Part shown: in pieces, positions 23,870-32,175 of the stretch
How the letters are laid out: each line of letters begins with the position of its first letter
How positions within the stretch are numbered: position 1 is the stretch's first letter
Source: Acidimicrobiia bacterium
GTDB lineage: Bacteria; Actinomycetota; Acidimicrobiia; IMCC26256; JAMXLJ01
Direction: 5' to 3'
NCBI GenBank assembly: GCA_035651955.1
Contig: DASRES010000063.1
Coordinates: forward strand, 1 to 34,912
Length of the DNA stretch: 34,912 bases
Position numbers and translations under genes: made by a program
The notes under the pieces: model-generated
Seen by the model: the letters and a program-made list of their open reading frames with translations, nothing else
Told to the model about the DNA's origin: nothing
Databases searched by the model: none

Positions 23870-25660
23870 TCACCCGCTCGGGACGCACGGCCGCGTCACG
23901 GCCTCGACGATCCGCGAGGGCGCGCGCGTCGGCGCGTCGTAGGGCTGGGACCCGATCGGGCGCGTCCCCGGGCGGGCCTCCCCCATCGACAGCTTGACGC
24001 AGTAGTGCAACCGGCGCTCCCGCGCGCTCGGCTTGCGCTTCGCCGACGTCGCGCTGTTCGGCGCGCGCACGGTGCTCGGCGCGCCGCCGAAGTGGTAGCT
24101 GTTCCACTCGAAGCCGCCGTCGATCTGCAACGGCGTGTACCCGCGGTGCGTGAGCGCGGTGGCCGCGCGCCAGCGGGCGCCGTCGAAGGACGCCGAGTCC
24201 GCGGTGTACGCGAGCCCCACGACGAGCAGGGCGACGAGCGCGACGCCCGACCACGCCGCCACGGCCGTCGTCGTCACGAAGCGCCCTCCGCGGGCCGCAC
24301 CGACGTCCTCCGAGGAGGCGCGTGCGCCCTCGGTTCGGGCCGCGCGGCCCGCGTGCAGCACGAGGAGCGCGACGAGCGGGACGACGGGCAGCGCGTACCG
24401 GTCGTACATCGGGAGATCGGTGACGAGGGCGACCGCGTACGCCAGCGCGAAGCCGAGGACGGTCGTGCCGAACACGAGAACGGCGGGTCCGGGCGGCGCG
24501 AGGTCGCGGCGGCGCAGCCGTCGTCCCCCCTCCATCAGGGCGGGCACGAGCGCGAGGACCAGCAGGATCGCGGCGAGCGACCCGACCAGGACCATCAGGT
24601 CGAACACCGCCCGCGGGACGACGTTCGGGCGCGTGCCGGTCATGACGTCCGTCGTGAGCACACCGTCGCGCGAGACGTAGTTGCCGACGAACGGCCGCTT
24701 CGGGACGTGGAAGTAGATCGCCGCGAGGAGGAGCGCGCAGAGCACCGTCAGCCAGCCCGTCAACCGCGCGCTCGACCGCCACGCGCGCCGGACGAGCCGC
24801 GCCGGTCCCGCGAGCACGACGGCCGGCGCGCACAAGAGGCCGACGAGACGCCACAGGTCGGTGCCCTTGATCACCAGGCCCTTGATCGAGTGGCCGTTCG
24901 GGAAGACCGGGGCGAGCGCGAGCGACTCGGGCAGGTTGCGCCACCACACGAACAACGCGATCGCGAGGACGACGAACACCGCGCTCAACACCGCGAGCAC
25001 GCGGAGACGCTTGCGGTCGTGCTCGTGCGCGAGCACCCACGCGGCCGAGACGATCACGGCGACGGGTGCGACGACCGCGTACTGGCGGATCGAGAACGCG
25101 ACGAACCCGAGCGCGACGCTGGCCGCGACGAGGGGGATCGAGACGGGTCGCCGCCGCAGCGCGTCGATGCCGACGACGAGGGCGAGCATCCCGAACGCGA
25201 ACGCGGGCACGTCGGTCATGAAGCTCGCCGCCAGCGGGCCCCAGAGCGGTCCGGCCGCGACCATCACGGCGACGAACGCGCCCACCCACCGAGACCCGAC
25301 CGTCTGACGACCGGCCCGGAGGACCGCGGCGAGCCCGATCAGCCCGAGGACGGCCGTGAACACCTGCATCGCGGTGATGCTGTGGTCGCTCAGCAACGCG
25401 ACGGGCGCGCCGAGGAGGACCTGGCCGATGAGGGTCATCGAGACCCAGTTGTTCAGGCGGACGGTCCCGTGGTCGACGAAGCGGAACTGCACGAGCAGGT
25501 ACGACCAGTCGTCGCTGCGGGGGATGCCGAGCGCGCCGTAGTGCGAGGCGAGCACGAGGGGCACGGCGGCGGCCAGGGCCACGATGGCGGCGCCGACGGC
25601 GATCCACAGCACGGCCGTCGACGCGCCGCGGTCGACTCGCTCCATGCGGGTGATGCCCAT
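23870..25660 (-). CDS. Polytopic membrane protein, probable GT-C glycosyltransferase
   Basis: This 596-residue protein has about 11-13 hydrophobic segments. After the first segment comes GIPRSDDWSYLLVQF; an Asp-Asp in the first outer loop is the catalytic feature of many GT-C enzymes (GT39, GT83 and relatives). A later loop has FHVPKRPFVGNYVSRDG, and LPMYDRYALPVVPLVALL lies near the last helices, as in PMT-like proteins. The C-terminal 90 residues are soluble. The ATG at 25660 has GAGGGAG just upstream and was preferred over much longer readings whose upstream part lacks coding character. It probably adds a sugar on the outer face using a polyprenyl-phosphate donor; the precise family is uncertain. 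Confidence 0.7.
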   Translation of the reverse strand: MGITRMERVDRGASTAVLWIAVGAAIVALAAAVPLVLASHYGALGIPRSDDWSYLLVQFRFVDHGTVRLNNWVSMTLIGQVLLGAPVALLSDHSITAMQVFTAVLGLIGLAAVLRAGRQTVGSRWVGAFVAVMVAAGPLWGPLAASFMTDVPAFAFGMLALVVGIDALRRRPVSIPLVAASVALGFVAFSIRQYAVVAPVAVIVSAAWVLAHEHDRKRLRVLAVLSAVFVVLAIALFVWWRNLPESLALAPVFPNGHSIKGLVIKGTDLWRLVGLLCAPAVVLAGPARLVRRAWRSSARLTGWLTVLCALLLAAIYFHVPKRPFVGNYVSRDGVLTTDVMTGTRPNVVPRAVFDLMVLVGSLAAILLVLALVPALMEGGRRLRRRDLAPPGPAVLVFGTTVLGFALAYAVALVTDLPMYDRYALPVVPLVALLVLHAGRAARTEGARASSEDVGAARGGRFVTTTAVAAWSGVALVALLVVGLAYTADSASFDGARWRAATALTHRGYTPLQIDGGFEWNSYHFGGAPSTVRAPNSATSAKRKPSARERRLHYCVKLSMGEARPGTRPIGSQPYDAPTRAPSRIVEAVTRPCVPSG

Positions 25661-25898
25661 GGCTCCCTCGGCCGGAAGGGACCGGAACGTAGCCGCCGCG
25701 GCCCGCTCGCGCACAGCGGTGGGTAGCGTGCTGCGCCGCGGTCGCGACGCGCCGTGGTGGGGTCGATTTCGGGCGGAACGCCCTGTACCTGCGGATTGTC
25801 GAGCGAGTACATTGCGTCGTTCGAACGTCGTCCGTGCTGCGTGGCGGCACCGCGGACCCGGGGCGCACGCCGAGGAGTGACGGGAGCCGCCAGAACCC
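25661..25898. promoter_or_regulatory. Divergent promoter region between the membrane protein and Wzz/kinase genes
   Basis: These 238 bases separate two divergent operons and include an AT-richer patch. On the minus strand TACGTT (25691-25686) could be the -10 for the membrane protein gene, with a leader of about 25 bases. On the plus strand TACATT at 25808-25813 could serve the Wzz gene. Just behind it, at 25818-25827, lies the perfect palindrome CGTTCGAACG, a possible operator. No good -35 boxes were found. Confidence 0.4.
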
Positions 25899-27923
25899 AT
25901 GAGACCGGTCGAGTACCTGCGACTCGTACGACAACGATGGTGGGTGCTGCCGATCACCGCGATCATCGGGCTGATCGCCGCGTTCGCGACGAAGCCGGCC
26001 GCGCCCAAGCCGATCGTCGTGCCGCCGTCGACGTACAAGGCGACCGCCGTCCTCGTCGCCAAGCCGCTCGGGTCGAGCGAGACGCCCGGCATCGACTACG
26101 ACCGCTTGGCCCTGCTCGCCACGACGGGTGACGTCCCGCAGCGGGTCTCGGCCACGCTCGGCGTCGGGAACCCGACCGCGTTCACCCCCCCGCCCGTCTC
26201 CAAGGACCAGCCGATCGACCCGAACGTCGAGGGCAATCCACGGGGCGTCTTCATGTCCCCGGCCACGGTCGTCGTGACGCCCAACAAGATCACCGGCTCG
26301 CTGACGATCGTCGCGTCGGGGAACTCGCGCTACCAGGCGGCCGCGGTCGCCAACGCGATGGCGACGGAGCTGCAGATCTTCCTCAACCTGCCGAGCAGCA
26401 ACGGGATCGCGACGCCGCTCGTCCACTTCGTGCAGAGCGTGTTCGCGACGGTCGACGCGCAGCGGAAGCCGATCTTCCAGCAGATCCCCACGCTGCACTT
26501 CGAAGCCCTCGCCGCGTTCTTCGCGCGGAACATCAACGAGGCCAAGCGCCTCAACGCGCAGCACGACGCCGCGGTCAACCGGCTGATCTCGCTCGACCGC
26601 CAGCTGTTCGGCTACCTGCAGACGAACAGCACGAGCCCGCTCGTCACCTACCAGCTCGCCTCGACCAACAGCGAGGACGTCATCCCGCCGAAGCTGCCGA
26701 AGGAGGCGGTCGTCAAGGCCGGCCTGCCGCGCTACCTGCTCGGCATGGGCATCGGCATCGCGGTCGGCATCGCGATCATCCTGCTCGCCGAGACGATGCG
26801 CCCGCGCGTGCGCGACCTCCGGAGCGCGGAGGGCACCGCCCGCATGCCCGTGGCGGCCGAGATCTCGGCGGTCCCGATCACCCGCGCCGACCGGTTCCGG
26901 GTCATCGCCGCGGAGGAGCCGTCCTCGTTGCTCGCCGAGGCGTACCGGACGTTGCGGACGTCGATCATCGCGATGTGGCCGCGCCATCCCGTCAACACCA
27001 ACGGGAGCAGCAACGGATCGCAGGGCCACGCCGTCCGGCCCTTGCGCACGCTGCTCGTCACGTCCGCGGGCCCCGGTGAGGGCAAGTCGGTCACCGCGGT
27101 CAACCTCGCGGCGACGTTCGCCGAGACCGGTGCGCGCGTCATCGTCCTCGACGCCGACCCCCGCCGCCCCACCATCCACCGGTACTTCGGCGGCCGCTCG
27201 ACCCCGAACCTCGCCGAGCTCGACACCGACCTCACCGCCGAGGACCTCGAGCACGTGTTGCAGGACAGCACGGTGCCCGGCGTCCGCTTCGCGGCGAGCG
27301 CGCGCGGGAACATGCCTGCGCAGACCGTCGGCGTGGTGAAGGCGGCCACCCGGGTCGCGACGGAGCTCGCGGACGTCGTGATCCTCGACTGCCCGCCGAT
27401 CCTCGTCGCCAACGACGCCGCCGACCTCGCGACGGTCGTCGACGCGACCATCTTCGTCGTCCGCGCGAACCGGACGCGCCGCGAGACCGTCGCCCGGGCC
27501 GCGGGCCTGCTCAGGCGGGTCGAGGCGCGCGTGATCGGTGCGGTCCTCGTCGGCGTCGAGCGGACGACACCGGACGGGTTCTACGGCTACTACGGGTACT
27601 ACGGCTACGAGGACGAGAGCGCCCGCCCCCGCAAGCGGTTCCTCGGCGGCCGCCGGAAGCGTGCACGGGCACGGCAGCGCGACGGTCAGCCGGCACGGGC
27701 GGTGGAGGCGGCCGGGACCCGGACCGAGGGGTCGCCCCATCCGGTCGCGGTCATCGACCTGACCGACGCGCCGACCCACCACGAGCACGGCGCCCGCAGC
27801 GGCACGATCGTCCGTGAGCCGGCGACGCCGCCGTCGACGTCCGCGCCGCGCTCGGACGAGCCTCCCGACGGCGACGGCCCGGACGGCGGTGCCGGACCGG
27901 GGACCGCACCGCCGACGCCGTGA
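25899..27923 (+). CDS. Fused Wzz chain-length regulator and BY-type tyrosine kinase
   Basis: This 674-residue protein joins a membrane chain-length domain and a bacterial tyrosine kinase, so it likely sets polymer length and switches assembly by autophosphorylation. Membrane helices lie at about 16-31 and 279-297 with the outer domain between them. The kinase has Walker A SAGPGEGKS (389-397), Walker A' VIVLDADPRRP (from 414) and Walker B VVILDCPP (493-500). A tyrosine cluster follows at 562-570 (FYGYYGYYGYE, six tyrosines). Unusually, a further 100 residues of basic, then proline-rich, low-complexity sequence follow the cluster. The ATG at 25899 has GGGAG about 13 bases ahead. Its stop overlaps the GTG of the next gene. 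Confidence 0.9.
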   Translation: MRPVEYLRLVRQRWWVLPITAIIGLIAAFATKPAAPKPIVVPPSTYKATAVLVAKPLGSSETPGIDYDRLALLATTGDVPQRVSATLGVGNPTAFTPPPVSKDQPIDPNVEGNPRGVFMSPATVVVTPNKITGSLTIVASGNSRYQAAAVANAMATELQIFLNLPSSNGIATPLVHFVQSVFATVDAQRKPIFQQIPTLHFEALAAFFARNINEAKRLNAQHDAAVNRLISLDRQLFGYLQTNSTSPLVTYQLASTNSEDVIPPKLPKEAVVKAGLPRYLLGMGIGIAVGIAIILLAETMRPRVRDLRSAEGTARMPVAAEISAVPITRADRFRVIAAEEPSSLLAEAYRTLRTSIIAMWPRHPVNTNGSSNGSQGHAVRPLRTLLVTSAGPGEGKSVTAVNLAATFAETGARVIVLDADPRRPTIHRYFGGRSTPNLAELDTDLTAEDLEHVLQDSTVPGVRFAASARGNMPAQTVGVVKAATRVATELADVVILDCPPILVANDAADLATVVDATIFVVRANRTRRETVARAAGLLRRVEARVIGAVLVGVERTTPDGFYGYYGYYGYEDESARPRKRFLGGRRKRARARQRDGQPARAVEAAGTRTEGSPHPVAVIDLTDAPTHHEHGARSGTIVREPATPPSTSAPRSDEPPDGDGPDGGAGPGTAPPTP

Positions 27924-29509
27924 CCGCGGCCGTCACCGCGACGAACGCGTACGAGGCGCCGGTCGGCCGGCCGACGCTCGGCGACGCGCCGACGTGGTGT
28001 CGCTTCATCGTCTTCGTCGGCGTCGCCGCGTACGTGGTGACGCTCGCGATCGGCGTCATCCGCGGATCGTTCTTCCTCCTCGGCGCGTGCGCGCAGGTGC
28101 CGTTGTGGGCGATCGTGACGATGCCGCTCGCGCGGAAGATCGCCCGCAGCGAGCGCGACGCCGGCGTCTACGGCTTCGTGATGGCCGCGTTCGCGGCCAA
28201 GATGCTCGGCGTCCTCGTGCGGCAGGCCGTCGCGTTCGGTGTCTACGGCGGCGTGCTCGACGCCAACACCTACGACAAGGCGGGCCGGCAGCTCGCGCCG
28301 TACTACCGCCACTTCGACTTCAGCCCGAACACCGGCAAGCTCGTCGGGACCGGCTTCCTCAAGGCCCTCACCGGCGTGGTCTACGCGTTCTCGGGCACGT
28401 CGGAGCTCGGTGCCTTCGTCTTCTTCTCGTTCCTGTCGTTCCTCGGGCTGCTCATGCTGTGGCGCGCGTTCCGCCGCGCGGTCCCCGAGGGAGACGGTCG
28501 CCGGTACGGGCTGCTGGTGCTGTTCCTCCCGTCGCTCCTGTACTGGCCCTCGGCGCTCGGCAAGGAGGGCTGGGGCCTCTTCTGCGTCGGGCTGTGCTCG
28601 TACGGCGTCGCGCTGCTGCTCACACGACAGGTCCTCCCGGCGATCCTGTTGCTCGCGGCCGGGCTCGTCGGCGTCACGATGCTGCGCCCGCACGTCGCGC
28701 TCGTCGTCTTCGGCGGGCTCGTGTTCGCGGCGCTCGTCGGGAAGTCGCAGTCGGCGTCACCGTCGGCACCGATCCTGCGCGTCATCGTCTTCGGCGCGCT
28801 GTTCCTCGTCGGCCTCGTGCTCGTCTCGCAGGCCAAGAGCTTCCTCGGCGTCAACAGCCTCGACCAGACGACCGTCGGCAAGAAGCTCGACAAGACGCAG
28901 CAGCTCACCGGGAAGGAAGCGGGCTCGACGTTCTCGCCCGCGCGCATCCACAGCCCGATCGACGTCCCGTGGGCGACGGTCACCGTCCTGTTCCGGCCGC
29001 TCCCCTGGGAGGCGCACAGCGGTCAGGAGATGGCGGCGACGGCCGAGAGCCTCTTCCTCGTCATCCTGACGATCAAGTCGCGCCGCCGCCTCCGCTCCAT
29101 CCCGCGGATGGCGCGCGAGCGGCCATACATCGCGTACTGCATCGGCTTCACGGCGATGTTCATCTTCGCGTTCTCGTCGTTCGCGAACTTCGGCCTGCTC
29201 GCGCGGCAACGAACGCAGACCATGCCACTCGTGCTGACGTTCCTCGCGCTGCCCGAGTTCGTGCCGAAGTGGCGGCAGGAGCAGACGCCGGCCGGTACGC
29301 GAACGATCGACCGCGTCGAGGCCGCGGCGCCCGCCAGCGCGTGGTCGGACAACCCGTACGCGCCGTTCATGCCCGTGCCGAACGGGCGCACGCCCGAGCA
29401 CGCGAACGGCCAAGCCGCGCAACCGCGTGAGTACGACGACCGCGACCCCTACGCGCCGTTCGGGATCACCGCGCGCGACGACCCGTACGCGCGCTTCCGC
29501 GACAGCTAG
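27920..29509 (+). CDS. Polytopic membrane protein, putative Wzy-like polymerase, with repeated tyrosine motif tail
   Basis: I do not recognise a firm family. The 529 residues have roughly ten hydrophobic segments, a loop with ANTYDKAGRQLAPYYRHFDF, and PSLLYWPSALGKEGWGLF. This resembles O-antigen-polymerase-like proteins of exopolysaccharide clusters. Translational coupling (GTGA) to the Wzz/kinase gene supports a role in polymerisation. The soluble C-terminus carries three similar motifs: NPYAPF (478-483), DPYAPF (509-514) and DPYARF (521-526), each with one tyrosine. The stop TAG lies in CTAG, whose other strand is the stop of the converging dehydrogenase gene. Confidence 0.6.
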   Translation: MTAAVTATNAYEAPVGRPTLGDAPTWCRFIVFVGVAAYVVTLAIGVIRGSFFLLGACAQVPLWAIVTMPLARKIARSERDAGVYGFVMAAFAAKMLGVLVRQAVAFGVYGGVLDANTYDKAGRQLAPYYRHFDFSPNTGKLVGTGFLKALTGVVYAFSGTSELGAFVFFSFLSFLGLLMLWRAFRRAVPEGDGRRYGLLVLFLPSLLYWPSALGKEGWGLFCVGLCSYGVALLLTRQVLPAILLLAAGLVGVTMLRPHVALVVFGGLVFAALVGKSQSASPSAPILRVIVFGALFLVGLVLVSQAKSFLGVNSLDQTTVGKKLDKTQQLTGKEAGSTFSPARIHSPIDVPWATVTVLFRPLPWEAHSGQEMAATAESLFLVILTIKSRRRLRSIPRMARERPYIAYCIGFTAMFIFAFSSFANFGLLARQRTQTMPLVLTFLALPEFVPKWRQEQTPAGTRTIDRVEAAAPASAWSDNPYAPFMPVPNGRTPEHANGQAAQPREYDDRDPYAPFGITARDDPYARFRDS

Positions 29510-30807
29510 AGCGTCTCGCCCTCGAACGCGTGCCCGCGCAGATGGGCCTTCGCGTCGAACACGAGCTGCGCATGCGACGCGATCGTGTCGGCGTCGAACT
29601 CGGGATGGTCGACGAGCACGACGACGAGATCCGCGGCGGCGAGCGACTCCGGCGTGTAGTCGACGAGGTCGAACGGGAGCGGCGCGCGCAGGACGGGCGG
29701 GATGTGCGGGTCGCACGCGTGCACATCGGCACCGAGCGCCGCCAGCCGCTCCCCGACCGCGACCGACGGCGACTCCCGCCAGTCGGACGTCCCCGCCTTG
29801 TACGCGACGCCGAGAAGCAGGACCGACGTGCCGCGCACGGCACGGCCGTAGCGATTGAGCAGGCCGGTGATCCGCTGCACGACGTACTCGGGCATGTGCT
29901 CGTTGACCTCGTTGGCCAGCTCGACGAGCCGAAACGGGTGCCCCGAGCGGCGTCGCACGCGCCACGACAGGTACGAGGGGTCGATCGGGAGGCAGTGCCC
30001 GCCGACGCCGGGCCCGGGCGTGAAGCGCAGGTACCCGAACGGCTTGGTCGACGCGGCGTCGATCGCGCTCCAGATGTCGACGTCGAGATCACCCGCGAAC
30101 ATCGCGAGCTCGTTCATCAGCGCGATGTTGACGTGCCGGAACGTGTTCTCGAACAGCTTGACGAGCTCCGCCTCGGCGGTCGAGCCGACGGGGACGACCT
30201 TGTCGACGAGCGCCGAGTAGAACGCCTCGACGCACCGCAACGAGGCGTCGTCGATGCCCGACACGACCTTGGGCGTGTTCTCGAACGTCCACGTCGGGTT
30301 GCCGGGGTCGATGCGCTCGGGCGAGTAGCCGAGCATGAAGTCCTCGCCCGCGCGCAGGCCGGACCGCTCGAGCAGCGGCCGTACGAGCTCCTGGGTCGTC
30401 CCGGGGTACGTCGTCGACTCGAGGATCACGAGCGCGCCCGGCGACAACGCGCCGGCAAGGGTGGTCGCCGCGGCCTCGACGTACGACAGGTCGGGGATGC
30501 CCTCGCGCAGCGGGGTCGGGACCGAGATGACCGCGACGTCGAAGCCCGCGAGGTCCTCGGCGCGGTCGGTGGGGTGGTACCCGGCGCGCAGCGCGGCGGC
30601 GAGCCGCGCGTCGTCGACGTCCTCGACGTAGGAGTGACCGGCGCGCAGCGCGGCCAGCCGATCGGCGTCCGGCTCGAATCCGACGACGCGGAACCCGACC
30701 TCGGCAGCACGCATCGCGACGGGGAGCCCGACGTAGCCCTGCCCGGCGATCACCACGGTCGCGCGGCGCTCGTCGAGACGAGCCTCCAGTGCACCCGGGT
30801 CGGTCAT
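29506..30807 (-). CDS. UDP-N-acetylhexosamine 6-dehydrogenase (WbpA/WecC/TviB family)
   Basis: The 433-residue enzyme oxidises C6 of a UDP-sugar twice with NAD to give a uronic acid. It has the NAD fold VVIAGQGYVGLPVAM (GQGYVG at 22-27), VISVPTPLREG, ILESTTYPGTTQE, AELVKLFENTFRHVN, and the catalytic Cys272 in GPGVGGHCLPIDP. The SLOG-like C-terminal domain has LLLGVAYKAGTSDWRESP. The ESTTYPGTT wording points to the UDP-HexNAc branch rather than UDP-glucose dehydrogenase, but this is a soft criterion. The ATG at 30807 with GTGGAG upstream was chosen over one at 30846. With the epimerase at 31176-32108 it could supply an aminouronic acid such as GalNAcA. Confidence 0.88.
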   Translation of the reverse strand: MTDPGALEARLDERRATVVIAGQGYVGLPVAMRAAEVGFRVVGFEPDADRLAALRAGHSYVEDVDDARLAAALRAGYHPTDRAEDLAGFDVAVISVPTPLREGIPDLSYVEAAATTLAGALSPGALVILESTTYPGTTQELVRPLLERSGLRAGEDFMLGYSPERIDPGNPTWTFENTPKVVSGIDDASLRCVEAFYSALVDKVVPVGSTAEAELVKLFENTFRHVNIALMNELAMFAGDLDVDIWSAIDAASTKPFGYLRFTPGPGVGGHCLPIDPSYLSWRVRRRSGHPFRLVELANEVNEHMPEYVVQRITGLLNRYGRAVRGTSVLLLGVAYKAGTSDWRESPSVAVGERLAALGADVHACDPHIPPVLRAPLPFDLVDYTPESLAAADLVVVLVDHPEFDADTIASHAQLVFDAKAHLRGHAFEGETL

Positions 30808-30899
30808 GCGCTCCACCCACCCCCGCTGACGTGCCGAGCGCGGCACGGTACCACCGAGGGTGTGCGCGCTGCCGCGGGCACACGCACGAATCGCGGCCC

Positions 30900-30914
30900 T
30901 AACATGCCCTCTTC
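30900..30914 (+). promoter_or_regulatory. -10 box close to the small lipoprotein start
   Basis: TAACAT at 30900-30905 is followed by nine bases and the ATG at 30915, close to a leaderless arrangement. It lies in the 107-base divergent gap (30808-30914). On the minus strand TACCGT (30850-30845) could be the -10 for the dehydrogenase gene. Confidence 0.4.
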
Positions 30915-31163
30915 ATGGCTCACTCGCCTGCTCAGTCGCCCGCTCGCTCCCGGCCGTCCGCCCACGGCTCCGCTTCGCCGCGCACGACCGTGCGAGTCGG
31001 GCGGATCGCCGCGGTCGTCGTCGCGGCGGCCGCACTGGGCGCGGGTCTGGCGTCGTGCAGCAGCACGGCCGGGACGACCCCGGCCACGATCACGACGACG
31101 ACGACCGCGCCCGGTCCCGCGATGAGCTTCTTCGCGAACCCGCCCACGAGCAACGGACACTGA
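30915..31163 (+). CDS. Small putative lipoprotein, unknown function
   Basis: The 82-residue protein has a basic N-terminus, a hydrophobic stretch (RIAAVVVAAAALGAGLASC) ending in a lipobox LASC, and a short Ser/Thr-rich mature part of about 35 residues with a run of five threonines. This suggests export and lipid attachment at the cysteine. Support for its reality comes from the -10 box right before the ATG and from a perfect hairpin that includes its stop codon. Its GC3 is high like its neighbours. It sits between two sugar-nucleotide genes on the other strand. I do not recognise a family; it could be a small surface accessory of the polysaccharide system. Confidence 0.5.
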   Translation: MAHSPAQSPARSRPSAHGSASPRTTVRVGRIAAVVVAAAALGAGLASCSSTAGTTPATITTTTTAPGPAMSFFANPPTSNGH

Positions 31164-31178
31164 CGGGTCGCCCCGTCA
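31161..31178. terminator. Perfect hairpin built from two convergent stop codons
   Basis: TGACGGG (31161-31167) and CCCGTCA (31172-31178) are exact reverse complements around the loop TCGC. The outer three bases of each arm are the stop codons of the small lipoprotein gene and of the epimerase gene. It is a likely bidirectional terminator without a T-tract. Confidence 0.55.
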
Positions 31179-32108
31179 CCGCGCGCGCCCCGAGCGGAGC
31201 CAGTCCACGTAGCGACCGAGCCCCTCGGCGAACGACACGTGGGGCTCCCAGCCGAGCGTCCGCCGGGCGGCGGTGGCGTCGGCCTGGCTGACCTTGATGT
31301 CACCGGCCCGCGGATCGGCGAAGACGGGGTCGGGCCGCGTGCCGAGGAGGTCGCCGAGGATCGCGAGCAGGTCGAGCAGCGTGTGGCACTGGCCGGGCGC
31401 GACGTTGAGCACCGCGCCCCGCACGCTCGCCGGCGCGGTCGCGGCGGCGAGGTTCGCGGCGACGACGTCGGACACGTACGTGAAGTCGCGCGCCTGGAGG
31501 CCGTCGCCGTAGACGGTCGGCCGGTCGCCCGCGAGCAGCGCGGCGGCGAAGAGCGGGATGACCGCGGCGTACGCGGCGTCGGGGCGTTGGCGCGGCCCGT
31601 AGACGTTGAAGTAGCGCAGCACGACCGTCTCGAGCGGGAAGAGCTCCGTGAACACACGGCAGTGCCACTCGGCCGCGAGCTTGCTCACCGCGTAGGGCGA
31701 ACGTGGCCGCGCGGGAACGGTCTCCGCGGTCGGCTTGCCGCTCACCCCGCCGTACACGCTGCTGGACGACGCGAGCACGAGGCGCCGAGCGCCCGCGTCG
31801 CGCGCGCCGACGAGGACGTTCAACGTGCCCTCGGTGTTGGCGCGCTGCGTCGCGACCGGGTTGTCGACGGATCGCGAGACGGCGCCAAGCGCGGCGAGAT
31901 GGAACACGACCTCGACGCCGTCGATCGCATCCGCGACGGCACCGGCGTCGAGCACGGAGCCGACGACGAGGCGGGCCTCGTCGTGCACGTTCTCGCGCCG
32001 ACCGGTCGAGAGGTCGTCCAGGACCGCGACGGCGTTCCCCTCGGCGAGGAGGGCATCGACGAGGTGCGAGCCGATGAACCCGGCACCCCCCGTCACGAGC
32101 ACCCTCAC
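31176..32108 (-). CDS. NAD-dependent sugar-nucleotide epimerase (GalE/WbpP/TviC-like SDR)
   Basis: This 310-residue extended SDR has the NAD loop LVTGGAGFIGSHLVDALL, VFHLAALGAVSRSVDNP, the catalytic serines in LASSSSVYGG, the Tyr-x-x-x-Lys pair in SPYAVSKLAAE, and RYFNVYGPRQRPD. These are hallmarks of UDP-hexose or UDP-HexNAc(A) 4-epimerases. The GTG at 32108 has GGGAGG eight bases upstream. With the 6-dehydrogenase 370 bases away it could act in a route like TviB/TviC or WbpP/WbpO. A 4-epimerase of neutral sugars or a dehydratase cannot be ruled out by motif alone. No gene lies in the 67 bases between it and the TetR gene. Confidence 0.85.
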   Translation of the reverse strand: MRVLVTGGAGFIGSHLVDALLAEGNAVAVLDDLSTGRRENVHDEARLVVGSVLDAGAVADAIDGVEVVFHLAALGAVSRSVDNPVATQRANTEGTLNVLVGARDAGARRLVLASSSSVYGGVSGKPTAETVPARPRSPYAVSKLAAEWHCRVFTELFPLETVVLRYFNVYGPRQRPDAAYAAVIPLFAAALLAGDRPTVYGDGLQARDFTYVSDVVAANLAAATAPASVRGAVLNVAPGQCHTLLDLLAILGDLLGTRPDPVFADPRAGDIKVSQADATAARRTLGWEPHVSFAEGLGRYVDWLRSGRAR

Positions 32109-32175
32109 CCCGTCCGCCTCCCGGTCCGTCCCCGCTGCTGGCGATGAAGGCCACGGATCTTCGCACCCCCGCCGC

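Noticed and set aside
25818-25827. CGTTCGAACG as an SOS (LexA) box
   Set aside because: The actinobacterial LexA site has GAAC and GTTC in the opposite order with a 4-base gap. Here the halves are adjacent and inverted the other way.
23715-27788. 1357-residue open frame on the minus strand across the Wzz region
   Set aside because: It runs antisense to the Wzz/kinase gene and out of frame through the membrane protein gene, with low-complexity charged sequence. It is a GC-content artefact.
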